From contig JAWKRG010000002.1 in NCBI GenBank assembly GCA_041389725.1, positions 434,001 to 498,000 of the forward strand: 64,000 nucleotides of DNA. The letters run 5' to 3'. Positions 15,861-24,886 of the stretch are shown piece after piece. Below the pieces are notes generated by a model. The model was not told where the DNA came from. It was given only the letters and a program-made list of their open reading frames with translations, and ran no database searches. How positions within the stretch are numbered: position 1 is the stretch's first letter; the number at the start of each line of letters is the position of its first letter. The DNA comes from Polyangiaceae bacterium. GTDB taxonomy: Bacteria; Myxococcota_A; Polyangia; Polyangiales; Polyangiaceae. The position numbers and the translations under genes were made by a program.

Positions 15861-16406
15861 ATGGCAGCCGCATCCTCCATCATCGCCGAAGGAACCGTGA
15901 TCCGCGGCAACGTGCGCGGTCGGGGTTCCATCGAGATCCGTGGCCACGTCGAAGGAGACGTCGAGGTCGACGGGGACGTCGCCCTCAGCGAAGGTGCCGG
16001 CGTGGAAGGGAACGTTTCCGGGGCCCAGCTAGTGATCGCTGGCCAGGTCTCGGGCGATTTGCGCGGCACCGACGCGGTACTGTTGGAGCGCGGCGCACGC
16101 GTCGTTGGCGATCTGGTCGCGCCCCGCATCGGGATCGCCGACGGCGCCTTGATCCGCGGCCACGTCCGCACCGAAGGCGAGCCGTCTGCTCCGCGCAAAG
16201 CTCAGGTTGCAGTCGCGCGGCGCCCGTTGATGGAACGTCCCGCAGCTCCGGTGGCTGTCGAGGCGAACCATGCCGACAATGCCCCGAAGGAACCCGCAGC
16301 CAAACCTGCTACTGCGCCACGCCGCGGCGACGGCCCTCCGGCCCCGGTGGTGCCCGCCCTGGCCAAGGGTGTTCGGGGGAAGAAGAAGCGAGCGAAGCGA
16401 ACGTGA
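15861..16406 (+). CDS. Bactofilin with long basic C-terminal tail (third of three)
   Basis: 181 residues: a bactofilin core to about residue 105 (TVIRGNVRGRGSIEIRGHVE, LVIAGQVSGDLRGTDAVLL) followed by an Ala/Pro/Lys-rich tail ending GVRGKKKRAKRT. ATG 15861 is preferred over GTG 15849, since GAGGA at 15851-15855 is well placed for it. The basic tail is a good candidate for a contact with membrane, DNA or a client protein, and differs from the bare first two copies, so one tailed subunit may decorate a mixed filament. Its TGA overlaps the pyrE GTG start as GTGA. Confidence 0.87.
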   Translation: MAAASSIIAEGTVIRGNVRGRGSIEIRGHVEGDVEVDGDVALSEGAGVEGNVSGAQLVIAGQVSGDLRGTDAVLLERGARVVGDLVAPRIGIADGALIRGHVRTEGEPSAPRKAQVAVARRPLMERPAAPVAVEANHADNAPKEPAAKPATAPRRGDGPPAPVVPALAKGVRGKKKRAKRT

Positions 16407-16957
16407 GCGGCGACAAGCGCGAGCGACTGCTGCGGCTACTCAAGGAGCGAAGCTTCGAGCGCAAGCGCGTGATCTTGGCTTCGGGCCGCGAGAGCGACTT
16501 CTTCATCGACTGCAAACAGACGATCTTGACTGCCGAGGGCCATGCCTTGGTGGGCGAGGTCATGTTCGACGCCCTCGCGCAGCTGCCGGCCCACCAAGCG
16601 GTGGCAGGCGTCGCGCTTGGGGGTTGCCCGTTGGCAAGCGCCGTCTCGCTGGTCAGTCACCAGCGCGGGCGAGACCTTCCTGCGCTCTACGTGCGCAAAG
16701 AACGCAAGGATCACGGCAGCGCCAAGCTCGTCGAAGGAGATCGAGCGCTGGCGTCAGGTGCGAACGTCGTGCTCCTAGAAGACGTGATCACCACAGGTGG
16801 CTCCAGCCTCAAGGCCGTAGAGGCACTGGCTGCCTCCGGCGCCCACGTCGTGGGGATCCTCGCGTTGGTCGACCGCCTGGAAGGGGGCCGGGAGGCGATT
16901 GAAGCTGCGAAACTGCCTCTGATTGCGCTGTTTTCTCGCAGCGACTTCATGGGCTAG
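16403..16957 (+). CDS. pyrE: Orotate phosphoribosyltransferase
   Basis: Pyrimidine synthesis: orotate plus PRPP to OMP. 184 residues from GTG 16403, overlapping the bactofilin stop. The PRPP-binding signature VVLLEDVITTGGS lies at residues 122-134; the flexible catalytic loop with the family Lys/His (RKERKDHGSAKLVEGD) lies at 98-113; SGRESDFFIDCK near the start binds orotate. Length is normal. A start coupled to a cytoskeletal bactofilin gene is an odd context for this housekeeping gene and ties its expression to the filament proteins. Confidence 0.93.
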   Translation: MSGDKRERLLRLLKERSFERKRVILASGRESDFFIDCKQTILTAEGHALVGEVMFDALAQLPAHQAVAGVALGGCPLASAVSLVSHQRGRDLPALYVRKERKDHGSAKLVEGDRALASGANVVLLEDVITTGGSSLKAVEALAASGAHVVGILALVDRLEGGREAIEAAKLPLIALFSRSDFMG

Positions 16958-16969
16958 ACTCGGCCGGGC

Positions 16970-17698
16970 ATGAACGACGGCGGCGGACGCAGACTGGTGA
17001 GCGCGGTGCTCGCGTGTCTGGCCTGGACATCCAGTGCTGCAGCCGACGACGACGAACCCGAAGCGCGCAAGATGACCCAGGCCGAGATCGAGGCCTGGCT
17101 CGATTCCCGGGGCGTGCCGGGCAGCCGCGACATCGGTTCCATCGAGGAGGCACCCGAGGCGCCTCCTCCGCCACCGCGCTCGAGCGGCATCGTGCTGGAA
17201 AGCAGTGTCGGCGCGCTGGGTCACTTGGGACCGTTGAAGAATGTCTCGCCCACCGCGCCCTGGTTCAACTTCAAGCTCGGTTTCGAGCCCCTGACCTGGC
17301 TGATGCTCTTCGGCGAGGCGGACGTGGCTTTCGCCACCACGTCCTACGCAACGCGTCCGCCGGATCCGCGTGGCTACGCATTGTACGGCTTCGGAGGAGG
17401 GCTGCGCTTCACGTTGCGCCCCACGGATTGGCTCGGCATCTACATTCAGGGTAGCGCTGGCATGGCGGAAATCAGCGAGGACGTGCTGTTCGTCTACGGA
17501 TACGACAACGCGGACTCCCTGAATCTCTATTACGGCGGCGCCCTGGGGCTCGAGTGGTACCAAGTCAGTCCCCACCTGGCCCTGGCGGCCCACGGCGGCG
17601 TACGCAGCTACGATGAAGGCCTGCATCGACAGCGCAGCAGCGAAGTCGCCCTTGCCGTGATCGGCGGCGCGTCGCTGCGCTACGCCTTCGACTTGTAG
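16970..17698 (+). CDS. Predicted outer-membrane beta-barrel protein
   Basis: 242 residues. A signal peptide (VSAVLACLAWTSSAAADDD) precedes an acidic linker and a proline stretch (EAPEAPPPPPRSSG). From about residue 70 the protein alternates hydrophobic strands with aromatic girdle residues (WFNFKLGFEP, YALYGFGGGLRFTLRP, LGIYIQGSAG) and ends in a terminal strand closing on Leu (ASLRYAFDL), as outer-membrane barrels do. The pattern recalls small myxobacterial barrel proteins such as CglE, but that link is only a possibility. It follows pyrE by 12 bases and may be the last gene of the bactofilin operon. Convergent with the ATPase gene downstream. Confidence 0.65.
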   Translation: MNDGGGRRLVSAVLACLAWTSSAAADDDEPEARKMTQAEIEAWLDSRGVPGSRDIGSIEEAPEAPPPPPRSSGIVLESSVGALGHLGPLKNVSPTAPWFNFKLGFEPLTWLMLFGEADVAFATTSYATRPPDPRGYALYGFGGGLRFTLRPTDWLGIYIQGSAGMAEISEDVLFVYGYDNADSLNLYYGGALGLEWYQVSPHLALAAHGGVRSYDEGLHRQRSSEVALAVIGGASLRYAFDL

Positions 17699-17704
17699 GC
17701 GCCG

Positions 17705-17731
17705 CTGGCCCCGACGCCAGCAATGGGCCAG
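17705..17731. terminator. Candidate hairpin between convergent genes
   Basis: CTGGCCC at 17705-17711 pairs with GGGCCAG at 17725-17731 around a 13-base loop, in the 43-bp gap between two convergent genes. There is no T-run on either side, so it is a weak candidate for bidirectional termination or mRNA end protection. Confidence 0.3.
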
Positions 17732-17741
17732 GAGCATACCC

Positions 17742-19010
17742 TCACTCGTCGTGCTGAACCTGGGGCGGCGCGTACGACTTGCGCAGTGCTTCTGCGCCGC
17801 GGCGTACCGCTTGGGTTTCGATGTCCTTGGGCGAGTCGAACTCGCTCTTCGCCGTCTCGGCGCGGCAGAGTTCGGCCATGGCCTGATAGGCGTCCACCGC
17901 CCGCGGGTAGTCTGCGGCGGCTTCCGATGCGCGCGCCACTTGCTCGAGCAATACGACCCCAAGTCCCACCGCGCCCGCCCGATAGGCGGACCACGCGCGC
18001 GCTTCGAGGGGTGCGCCCCAGCGAGTGAGTCGCTCGAGGGCGTCGGCCTCCTTCGCGCGCGATTCTTCGCGACTGAGAGTGCTGCGGACGATCCCAGCAA
18101 GCCAGGCGTGCGCAAGCTGCGCACCTTGGGAGCTCATTCGCACGAAGCCTCGCTTCTGCAGCTCCAGCGCAGCTCGGCGGGAAGACGCGTCGAGGTGCGC
18201 ACTGGGATACGGCGCCCGGAGGACGGCAAGGAGCTGCAAGAAGTCGCGAGCGCTCGCGTCGGTTCGGCGAGCTCGTTCCGCGACGACCTCTTCGAGGGAC
18301 GCTGCGGCGCGCCCCCCTTCTCGCCAGTAGCCCTCGAGTTGCTCGAGCTCCAGCGCGGTGAAGCCCGCCAGGGCAGGCCAGGCATCCAGCACGTGTGGAG
18401 CGACGCGGAAGCGCGCCTGTTCCCGCGAAAGCGGCGCGACCTCGCGAAGCGCCACTGCACCCGGCAGCGCCATGGCTCCGCTGCTGACGACCAACAGCAT
18501 TGCGCTCTGCGGCGGCGAGCGAACGAGCGCCGTGACGACACGTCGACTGAGAGCATCGATACGATCGAAGTCGTCGATGAGCACTACGAGTCGCCCCTCC
18601 CCCGATCCCGCAGCGCCGAGGGCGGCCGCAAGCGTCTCCGTACGTTCGACATCGGAGCTGCCGAGTCCGGGAGTCGTTCCCACCAACATGCCAAGAAGCG
18701 TCACGTAGACGTGGCCGGAGAGGCAGCCGCCGTAGGAGTCGGGCGCGAGCTCCATCACGCGATCTCCCATCGCCGCCCGCTCTTCGGCGAAGACCCGCAG
18801 CAGCGAAGACTTCCCTGCTCCCGGTCGCCCTAGAAGCTCGGCGACGACGAACCCCTGCTGCTCGACCCTGGCACGCTGGACACGCAGGAACTCACGCTCG
18901 TCGTTGCGGCCGAGGAGGGACGGGATTGCGGGCGAGGTGCGCGCGGACGATGTGGGTTCGTGGGGCAGACCGTCGACGTCGTCGGGGGGCAATTCGATTC
19001 GAGACGACAT
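17742..19010 (-). CDS. P-loop (AAA/STAND-like) ATPase
   Basis: 422 residues from ATG 19010; the longer frame to 19505 would run through the cyclase gene. Residues 61-68 (GRPGAGKS) are Walker A and 141-149 (LVVLIDDFD) Walker B, with IDALSRRVVTALV, VVSSGAMALPGA (sensor-like) and REVAPLSREQARFRV after it. This order matches the Orc1/Cdc6-like or ExeA-like AAA ATPases and STAND signalling ATPases. The C-terminal half is helical with a winged-helix-like stretch (AALELQKRGFVRMSSQGAQL) and TPR-like helices at the end. Soluble. It is downstream of the cyclase with a 113-bp gap; a signalling role is plausible but unproven. Confidence 0.72.
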   Translation of the reverse strand: MSSRIELPPDDVDGLPHEPTSSARTSPAIPSLLGRNDEREFLRVQRARVEQQGFVVAELLGRPGAGKSSLLRVFAEERAAMGDRVMELAPDSYGGCLSGHVYVTLLGMLVGTTPGLGSSDVERTETLAAALGAAGSGEGRLVVLIDDFDRIDALSRRVVTALVRSPPQSAMLLVVSSGAMALPGAVALREVAPLSREQARFRVAPHVLDAWPALAGFTALELEQLEGYWREGGRAAASLEEVVAERARRTDASARDFLQLLAVLRAPYPSAHLDASSRRAALELQKRGFVRMSSQGAQLAHAWLAGIVRSTLSREESRAKEADALERLTRWGAPLEARAWSAYRAGAVGLGVVLLEQVARASEAAADYPRAVDAYQAMAELCRAETAKSEFDSPKDIETQAVRRGAEALRKSYAPPQVQHDE

Positions 19011-19123
19011 GGCACGGCCGACTGAGCAAGACCTGGGCCACGCTCTCGACCCACAACTGCGCGGAGAAAACCGATGCATCGCGAGCGGGCGCGGGTCGCT
19101 GACTGCAGTCTGGAGGCGACAGC

Positions 19124-20896
19124 TCAAGCCGTGGCGTCGTAGCCAAACACCTGCACTTGATTGTGGCGCCCGGTGAGGGCGTGCGCCCCCAAGTCCACTA
19201 GCGGCAACTCGTCTGGTGCGAGCTTCGCCGTTCGTTCGCCAACCAGAACTTGATTCGGGCGGGCGATGGCCTCCAGCCGCGCTGCCACGTTGACCACGTC
19301 CCCGACCACCGTGAACTCCATGCGCTTGTCCGAGCCAACGTTGCCCACGATGGCCTCGCCGGAGTTCACACCGATACCGAGGCGAATCTCTACGTCGAAG
19401 CGGCGCCGCCAATCCTCGTTGGCAGTCTCCAGAAAACGGAGCATGTCCTCGGCCGCGCGCAGTGCCAGGGCAGCATGGTCTTCTTGGGCTTGAGTCGCGC
19501 CCCACACTCCCATGATGCAGTCGCCGATGAACTTGTCGACCATCCCCTGATGTCGAAACACGATTTCGCTGAGCATGGTGAAGAGCTCGTTCAGCAAGGT
19601 CACGACTTGTTCGGCCTCGCGGCTCTCCGCTAGTGGCGTGAACGCGACCACGTCGGCGAAGAGCACCGTTACCTCCGTACGGCGCCCACCCAGAGACAGT
19701 GCATGCTCTCCGCTCGCCACGGCGTCCACCAACTCGCGACTGAGAAAGCGGCTCAAGTCCGCCCGCACGCGTGCTTGCTCTGCGAGCTCCGCTTCCCCCT
19801 CGCGCAGATCATCCGCCATGCCTCGCATGGCTCGCGCTAACTCGCCCAGTTCGTCGCCGCGATCTTCGGGGAGCTCGAGCTTGTCGTAGTCCCGTTTGCC
19901 GATGCGGCGAGCTTGCGCTGCGATGGCCAACACGGGGCGAGTTAGCGCGGTAGACAGCAAAGTACCGACGCCGATGGCACCGAGCAATGCAACGGCCGCC
20001 GCAAGCCACAACACCTTCTGCAGCTGCCTCAGAGTGGCGTAGGCGACGCGCGCCGGACGATAGCTGCCCACTGCCCAGCCCAGCTCACCGAGGGTTCGCA
20101 CGGCGGAAATCTGGAGCTCCCCGTCGGCCTGCATGTCGCCGACGACGCCAATCTCGGCCGTCCACGGCACACCCTCGGGCAAGCGGGACCACAGCGCGTG
20201 GGCCGACACGTCGGCGCCGGGCAGAACGCCGGGTATGTCCACCACTGCAACCGCCCTGCGCTCCGAATCGGCCAGGACGATGTGCGCCCCCTCCAATCGT
20301 CGAAGCGCAATCTTCTCGAGCTCGCGCTGCAGCGGCGCGAGATTGACCGCAGCCACCACGTAGCCAGCTTTGCCCTTCGCCTGTGTGCGCGGCACGGACA
20401 CCGTGATGACGCCGCGCCCCTGCCGAACGACAAACGCCGCTCCCCGTTCGTCGGCTTGCTTGCGCAGCGCCGCATCCGTGACCGGAACAGCGCTGGCGTT
20501 CGCACCCTTCTTCGTCAGCAGCGTGCTGATCTTCGCGGCGGGCACTTCGAAACGTACCGCGTCGAAGGACTCGCGCGTCGACAGCACGGCACGTACGCCG
20601 TCCAACCCGTCGCTGTCTTCCCGAGCCGGCGTTGTGGCGGCCAAGGCAAGCGCTTGGGCAACCGCGTCCGCATCCTGTTCGATGCGGCGAACGCTCTCGA
20701 TGACCTTGGCGGATGCCTCCGCCACGACCGCTTCTTGATGTTGGGCTTCCAGCAGGTGGATGGACCGGCTGTATTCCCGGGTCATCAACAAGGAAACTAC
20801 CGTGGCTGGGGTGAGCGCCAGCAGCACCAAGGCCACCACCACCTTGATGCGAATCGAGAGGCCGCGGCGTGAGGGTTCAGGGCTTGACGGGGCCAT
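19124..20896 (-). CDS. Membrane-bound class III nucleotidyl cyclase with HAMP domain
   Basis: 590 residues from ATG 20896, overlapping the 3' end of the OmpA gene by 20 bases. Topology: a first membrane helix near residues 18-36 (VVVALVLLALTPATVVSLL), a periplasmic sensor region of about 240 residues (dCache/PAS-like), a second helix (VLWLAAAVALLGAIGVG), a HAMP linker (DELGELARAMRGMADDLREG), then a class III catalytic domain. Metal-binding aspartates appear in VTVLFADVVAFT and VDKFIGDCIMGVWG; the conserved VVGDVVNVAARLEA supplies the transition-state Asn/Arg. The Lys in VDKFIGD favours ATP over GTP, so cAMP is the likely product. Sensor ligand unknown. Confidence 0.9.
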   Translation of the reverse strand: MAPSSPEPSRRGLSIRIKVVVALVLLALTPATVVSLLMTREYSRSIHLLEAQHQEAVVAEASAKVIESVRRIEQDADAVAQALALAATTPAREDSDGLDGVRAVLSTRESFDAVRFEVPAAKISTLLTKKGANASAVPVTDAALRKQADERGAAFVVRQGRGVITVSVPRTQAKGKAGYVVAAVNLAPLQRELEKIALRRLEGAHIVLADSERRAVAVVDIPGVLPGADVSAHALWSRLPEGVPWTAEIGVVGDMQADGELQISAVRTLGELGWAVGSYRPARVAYATLRQLQKVLWLAAAVALLGAIGVGTLLSTALTRPVLAIAAQARRIGKRDYDKLELPEDRGDELGELARAMRGMADDLREGEAELAEQARVRADLSRFLSRELVDAVASGEHALSLGGRRTEVTVLFADVVAFTPLAESREAEQVVTLLNELFTMLSEIVFRHQGMVDKFIGDCIMGVWGATQAQEDHAALALRAAEDMLRFLETANEDWRRRFDVEIRLGIGVNSGEAIVGNVGSDKRMEFTVVGDVVNVAARLEAIARPNQVLVGERTAKLAPDELPLVDLGAHALTGRHNQVQVFGYDATA

Positions 20897-22565
20897 CCTG
20901 CCAGGCGCGCTCCCCTTGGTCGCTTCGCTTGAGGATCTGGAACTCGACGCGGCGATTCTTGGCGCGGTGCTCGTCGCTGTCGTTGCCGACGAGGGGCCGG
21001 CGGGGGCCGAATCCTCGCGCTTCCAGCCGCCGTTCGTCCACGTCATGGGACACCAGCCAGCGCATCACCGAGAGCGCGCGGCGGCGAGACAGATCCATGT
21101 TGGCGGCCTCGCGCCCGACGTTGTCGGTGTGACCGTCCACAGCAACGCGAACGATGTCCGGGTGGTCGTTCATGACCCGGGCGACCTCGGTCAAGAGCCC
21201 AAAGCTCGATGCTTCGATGCGATCGCTGCCCGTAGCGAAATTGACCTGCTGCAAGATGACGATCTGCGTGCCCTCTAGTCGCACGGACTCGGGGCAGCCG
21301 TTGGTCTTCGGGTCTTCGGTGCGCTTGCCGTGCTCACGCGGGCAGGCGTCGTCGGCGTCCAACACGCCGTCACCGTCGCCGTCGGCCGGGCATCCGTGCC
21401 GCTTTGGATCCACGCTCGACACACCTGCCTGCTGCGGGCAGGCGTCGTCCACGTCGAGAATGCCATCCGCGTCACTGTCCAAGGGACACCCCAAGCGCTC
21501 GGGTGGCGTCTTCGTCTCACCGTATTGGTCGGGGCACGCGTCCTTGGCGTTGAGCACGCCGTCGCGATCTCGGTCGTCGGAGTTGGCGGACCGAGGCTCC
21601 GCCGGGCGCGGCGCGGGCGCATCGACTTTCGCCTCGTCGCCCTTCGGCTGTTGGGCGAGGGCGCCTGGGCTCACTTCGCCGCCAGGCGCGAACGAAACGG
21701 CAAATACCACGCGATAGCGGGGCGTGCCGGCCGCCTCCGAGAGGCCCGGACCAGCACCGAGGGTGGCCTGCCAGGGGCCGTGCTCGTAGCGCGCGGACAC
21801 GAGCGCTTCCAGATTGGTGTGGGCTCGCGAGAAGAGGTCTGCATCCACGCGAGAGCGAGTGCTGCCGAAGATCTCCCCGCTGATCCAGATGGGATTCACC
21901 AAGTAGCCGAGGCCAGCGCCAAAAGTCGTGTCGCTGCCAAGGCTGGGTGTCAGTCGGCTGGGCGCGGGTTGCGATCGTCGTCCGAAGAAGGCGCGGTAGC
22001 GCAGGGGTTTCTGATCGGCGCCGAACACGGCCGCCACGCCGTAGCGTGGATCCTCCGCACCGGCGTAGCTGCCTTCGGCGCCCGAGGGCCACCACGCTTG
22101 TCCCTGCAAGCCGACGCCGGGCACGAGCCCTTCGTGCTCCAGCAACGATAGGCGAAGGTCCGTGCGAACGTCACCGAAGTCCGCTCCACTCGGTGAGGCG
22201 AATCGAGTCCCGAGCGCCGACGGCTCTTCTCCGCCCTGACTCAGGTAGATGGGGAGATCCACACCGACTTGGAGTCGCGCCCACAACGGCAAGGTCGCCA
22301 TGGCATGCAGTACCAACTGATGGGAAACCACGTCGCCCAGGTCACTGCTGTCTTGGCGCAACACGAGCGGGCCGTTGGCGTAAGACGCCACCAAGCCCGC
22401 CTTCGGTACGAGATGCCCCCGCACGTGCATGTCGGGCACGGCCAAGAGCGCGTCCCCGGGCAGGGTCGGCTCGTAGCGCTCCAAGGCTCCGCCTTGCGCA
22501 TGCGCGACGGATGACGCCATGAGAGCGCCGAGAAGGAGACGAGCGAGGCGCGATTGCGCTGGCAT
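20877..22565 (-). CDS. OmpA-family outer-membrane protein with TSP3 calcium repeats
   Basis: 562 residues from ATG 22565 (GTG 22568 is the alternative). Signal peptide (LLLGALMASSVAHAQ), an N-terminal barrel-like domain of about 270 residues rich in Gly and aromatic strands (KAGLVASYANGPLVL, RYRAFFGRRSQPAPS), then three to four thrombospondin type-3 repeats (DRDRDGVLNAKDACPD, DSDADGILDVDDACPQ, DGDGDGVLDADDACPR), and a C-terminal OmpA peptidoglycan-binding domain (VNFATGSDRIEASS, DGHTDNVGREAANMDLSRRR, RRVEFQI). It should tether the outer membrane to peptidoglycan, the acidic calcium repeats acting as a spacer. A related protein is encoded at 29.4-30.8 kb. The cyclase gene starts inside its last codons, so the two are co-expressed. 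Confidence 0.9.
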   Translation of the reverse strand: MPAQSRLARLLLGALMASSVAHAQGGALERYEPTLPGDALLAVPDMHVRGHLVPKAGLVASYANGPLVLRQDSSDLGDVVSHQLVLHAMATLPLWARLQVGVDLPIYLSQGGEEPSALGTRFASPSGADFGDVRTDLRLSLLEHEGLVPGVGLQGQAWWPSGAEGSYAGAEDPRYGVAAVFGADQKPLRYRAFFGRRSQPAPSRLTPSLGSDTTFGAGLGYLVNPIWISGEIFGSTRSRVDADLFSRAHTNLEALVSARYEHGPWQATLGAGPGLSEAAGTPRYRVVFAVSFAPGGEVSPGALAQQPKGDEAKVDAPAPRPAEPRSANSDDRDRDGVLNAKDACPDQYGETKTPPERLGCPLDSDADGILDVDDACPQQAGVSSVDPKRHGCPADGDGDGVLDADDACPREHGKRTEDPKTNGCPESVRLEGTQIVILQQVNFATGSDRIEASSFGLLTEVARVMNDHPDIVRVAVDGHTDNVGREAANMDLSRRRALSVMRWLVSHDVDERRLEARGFGPRRPLVGNDSDEHRAKNRRVEFQILKRSDQGERAWQDGPVKP

Positions 22566-22579
22566 CACAACCGCCCGAT

Positions 22580-22585
22580 CTATAG
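22580..22585. promoter_or_regulatory. Candidate palindromic -10 element shared by divergent genes
   Basis: CTATAG lies in a 29-bp gap between the divergent OmpA/TSP3 and LysM-FecR starts. Read on the plus strand TATAGT is about ten bases before GTG 22595, so transcription would start almost at the codon (leaderless). On the minus strand TATAGA is about 15 bases before ATG 22565. No well-spaced -35 hexamer was found on either side. Confidence 0.3.
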
Positions 22586-22594
22586 TGTTTTGCC

Positions 22595-24886
22595 GTGCGT
22601 GTCATCGTTTCTCGTCGCCTCCGTTGCGCAGCGTCGCTGTGGGTCTTGCTTCTCGCTGCGAGCGCGCAAGCCGCGCCCAAACCAACCCCGGGCTATCCGG
22701 AACGCGTGCTGCACTGGTCGATTCAGAAGGGCGAAACCTGTGCGCTCATCGCCAAAGCGCTCTACGGCTCCGCCAAGCACGCTGCGCTGCTGACCCGCTA
22801 CAACAACGTCGACTGCGGGCGCCCCCTGACGGAAGGGCTGACCTTGGTCGTGCCCGAGATGGTGGGAACGGTTCCGACTGCCCAGCTGAGCTCCATGGCG
22901 CCCGAAGTGAAAGCGCGCCCCCCGGGCGCCGGCTGGCAACCCGCACAGCCCGGCATGTCGCTGTACGAAAGCCACTCGGTGAACACCCTGGACGCGGCGC
23001 GCGCCAACATCGTGTTTGCGGATCGCACCCGCGTCTACTTGGCGGAGAACACCCTCGTCGTCATCTACGACACCGCGTCGCACACGCGCGTGAGCAAGAC
23101 ACCGCCGGCTCGGGTGGAGCTGCAGAGCGGCGAAGTACAGGCCGGTCTCGCGGCGCTGCGGGGCAAGCCCGTGGAGATCTCCGTGCAGGGAGATGCCCGC
23201 GTCAGCGCCCAGAGCAAAGAAGCCGCTGTTCGCAAGAAGGGCAAGCGCAGCACCGTGAGCGTGTTCGACGGCAAGGCCTCGGTGCGGTCCGGCGGCAAGG
23301 CCGTGGAGGTGCCCGAGAAGCACGGCAGCGCCTTCGTGGAGCGCGAGGCGCCAACGCCACCACGCCCTTTGCCCCCTGCTCCCCGCTACGGAGCGGATTC
23401 GTCCCAGGGCATCGTCGTCACCACGCGCGAGGAAAGCCGCGTGTTCGTATCCTGGTCGGAGGTGCCGCGTGCCGTCGCCTACCGGGTCGAGCTGAGTCGC
23501 AACGACGAGTTCTCGGACCTGGTGGTGCGAGAAGAAGTACCCGCCAACATCCACGCCTTCCGCGCCGAGAAGCTGCCGCCGGGCGCCTACTACGTGCGCG
23601 TACGCGCCATCGACGACGAGGACTTCTTGGGACTCGCGAGCGAGCGACGTGACGTGACGCTGGTACAAGGCGCGCTCGTGGGTGGGACGATCCGCACTGG
23701 AAAGATCGTCGCCAACCCCTATGGCCGACTCACCCTATCGCCGGATCCCAACCTGGAGCTGTCCCTCGACGGTCAAACCTTCAGCCCCATGCCGACGGAG
23801 CTGGACTTGCTCTCCCTGGCACCCAAGCAACTCGTCTTGCGCGCACGTGGCAGTAGTGACGCCACTCGCCTCGCTGTCGAATACGAGTCGCCAAGGGCGC
23901 AGATTCAATGGCAGGACGTCGGAACCCGGGCGGTATCGGTTCGACTGATCGGCCTCGAGGGCATCGATATCGACGGACGCGTTGCACCGAAGCTGTGGCT
24001 CAGTCGGCCCGGCGGGAATCGCGAGGCCGTGGCGTTGAGCCCAACGGGCATGGCGGGAAGCTATCGAGCCACGCTGCCGGAGTTCGGCCCCGACGACCCA
24101 ACCCTCGACCTGGTCGACTCCCGCGGCAGGTTGCTCGGGTCGGAAACTCTGCCACTCGATCGCGTCCGCAGCGAGCGCCCCGACGAGCCTCTGCGCCCGC
24201 TCGGCCTGATCGCGCCTCCGGTCGTGCCCTCCCCGGCCCTCAGCGTGAGCTGGTGGGCGCCGAGTGCAGTCAACTCGGGAGCCTTGGGGGTCACGGGTTC
24301 ACGTGAGAGCAGCGAGAATCGCCTGCAAGGCCACGCGCGAGCACAAGGCACGGCGGGCGCCTTCGGCGCAGACGCCTTACTGCTCTCGGACGCTGCCGGC
24401 AGCGCGCCCGGCCCCGACCGAGCCGCGTGGCTCGGACTGCGTTGGCGCGCGGTTCGTGCCGAGGACCACACCGAGGTCGCGCCAGCGGTGCGCGTCGGCA
24501 TCCCGACGACGCGAGGCGGAAGTCCGACTCGCGCTGAGCTGGGCGTCGCGATCGGAATGCGTCGGGAAAAGTTGGGGCTACTCGCCAACTTGGGTGGGCG
24601 CGCTGCTCTCGACGAGGACGGCGGCTCCAACACACCCGAGGCGCAGGGCTTCTTGCTCACGGGAGCCACTTGGGAGTTCAACGACTGGCTGCTCGGCTAC
24701 GGCGTCGCCGACGCCCACGGCCTGGTGAACCACGACGAAGTGGCACCTCGGGCGGGACTGAGTTTGGGGCTGGAAGTGGGAACGCGACTGGTGGGCAGCC
24801 TGGGCCTACGCGCATCGCCCTGGGACGAGGACGGTGGACACGTACTCGGGCAGCTCGCCATTGGTGTACGGGAGCCCCTGCGGTGA
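22595..24886 (+). CDS. LysM- and FecR-domain periplasmic/envelope protein
   Basis: 763 residues from GTG 22595. Signal peptide (SLWVLLLAASAQAAPK), then a LysM-like segment at about residues 35-86 (WSIQKGETCALIAKALYG, YNNVDCGRPLTEGLTLVVP) predicted to bind peptidoglycan, then a FecR beta-domain at about 140-250 (VYLAENTLVVIYD, RVELQSGEVQAGLAALRGKP, KRSTVSVFDGKASVRSGGK), two fibronectin-like modules (VSWSEVPRAVAYRVELSRND, LPPGAYYVRVRAIDD) and a C-terminal strand-rich region (LLANLGGRAALDEDGGSN). FecR domains are usually anti-sigma regulators, but this one has no membrane helix after the signal, so it is a periplasmic or outer-membrane sensor or binding protein. Its stop overlaps the kinase start (GTGA). 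Confidence 0.85.
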   Translation: MRVIVSRRLRCAASLWVLLLAASAQAAPKPTPGYPERVLHWSIQKGETCALIAKALYGSAKHAALLTRYNNVDCGRPLTEGLTLVVPEMVGTVPTAQLSSMAPEVKARPPGAGWQPAQPGMSLYESHSVNTLDAARANIVFADRTRVYLAENTLVVIYDTASHTRVSKTPPARVELQSGEVQAGLAALRGKPVEISVQGDARVSAQSKEAAVRKKGKRSTVSVFDGKASVRSGGKAVEVPEKHGSAFVEREAPTPPRPLPPAPRYGADSSQGIVVTTREESRVFVSWSEVPRAVAYRVELSRNDEFSDLVVREEVPANIHAFRAEKLPPGAYYVRVRAIDDEDFLGLASERRDVTLVQGALVGGTIRTGKIVANPYGRLTLSPDPNLELSLDGQTFSPMPTELDLLSLAPKQLVLRARGSSDATRLAVEYESPRAQIQWQDVGTRAVSVRLIGLEGIDIDGRVAPKLWLSRPGGNREAVALSPTGMAGSYRATLPEFGPDDPTLDLVDSRGRLLGSETLPLDRVRSERPDEPLRPLGLIAPPVVPSPALSVSWWAPSAVNSGALGVTGSRESSENRLQGHARAQGTAGAFGADALLLSDAAGSAPGPDRAAWLGLRWRAVRAEDHTEVAPAVRVGIPTTRGGSPTRAELGVAIGMRREKLGLLANLGGRAALDEDGGSNTPEAQGFLLTGATWEFNDWLLGYGVADAHGLVNHDEVAPRAGLSLGLEVGTRLVGSLGLRASPWDEDGGHVLGQLAIGVREPLR

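Noticed and set aside
16775..18124. 449-residue minus-strand open frame
   Set aside because: Antisense to pyrE and the barrel gene and overlapping the ATPase gene; biased residues, no motif.
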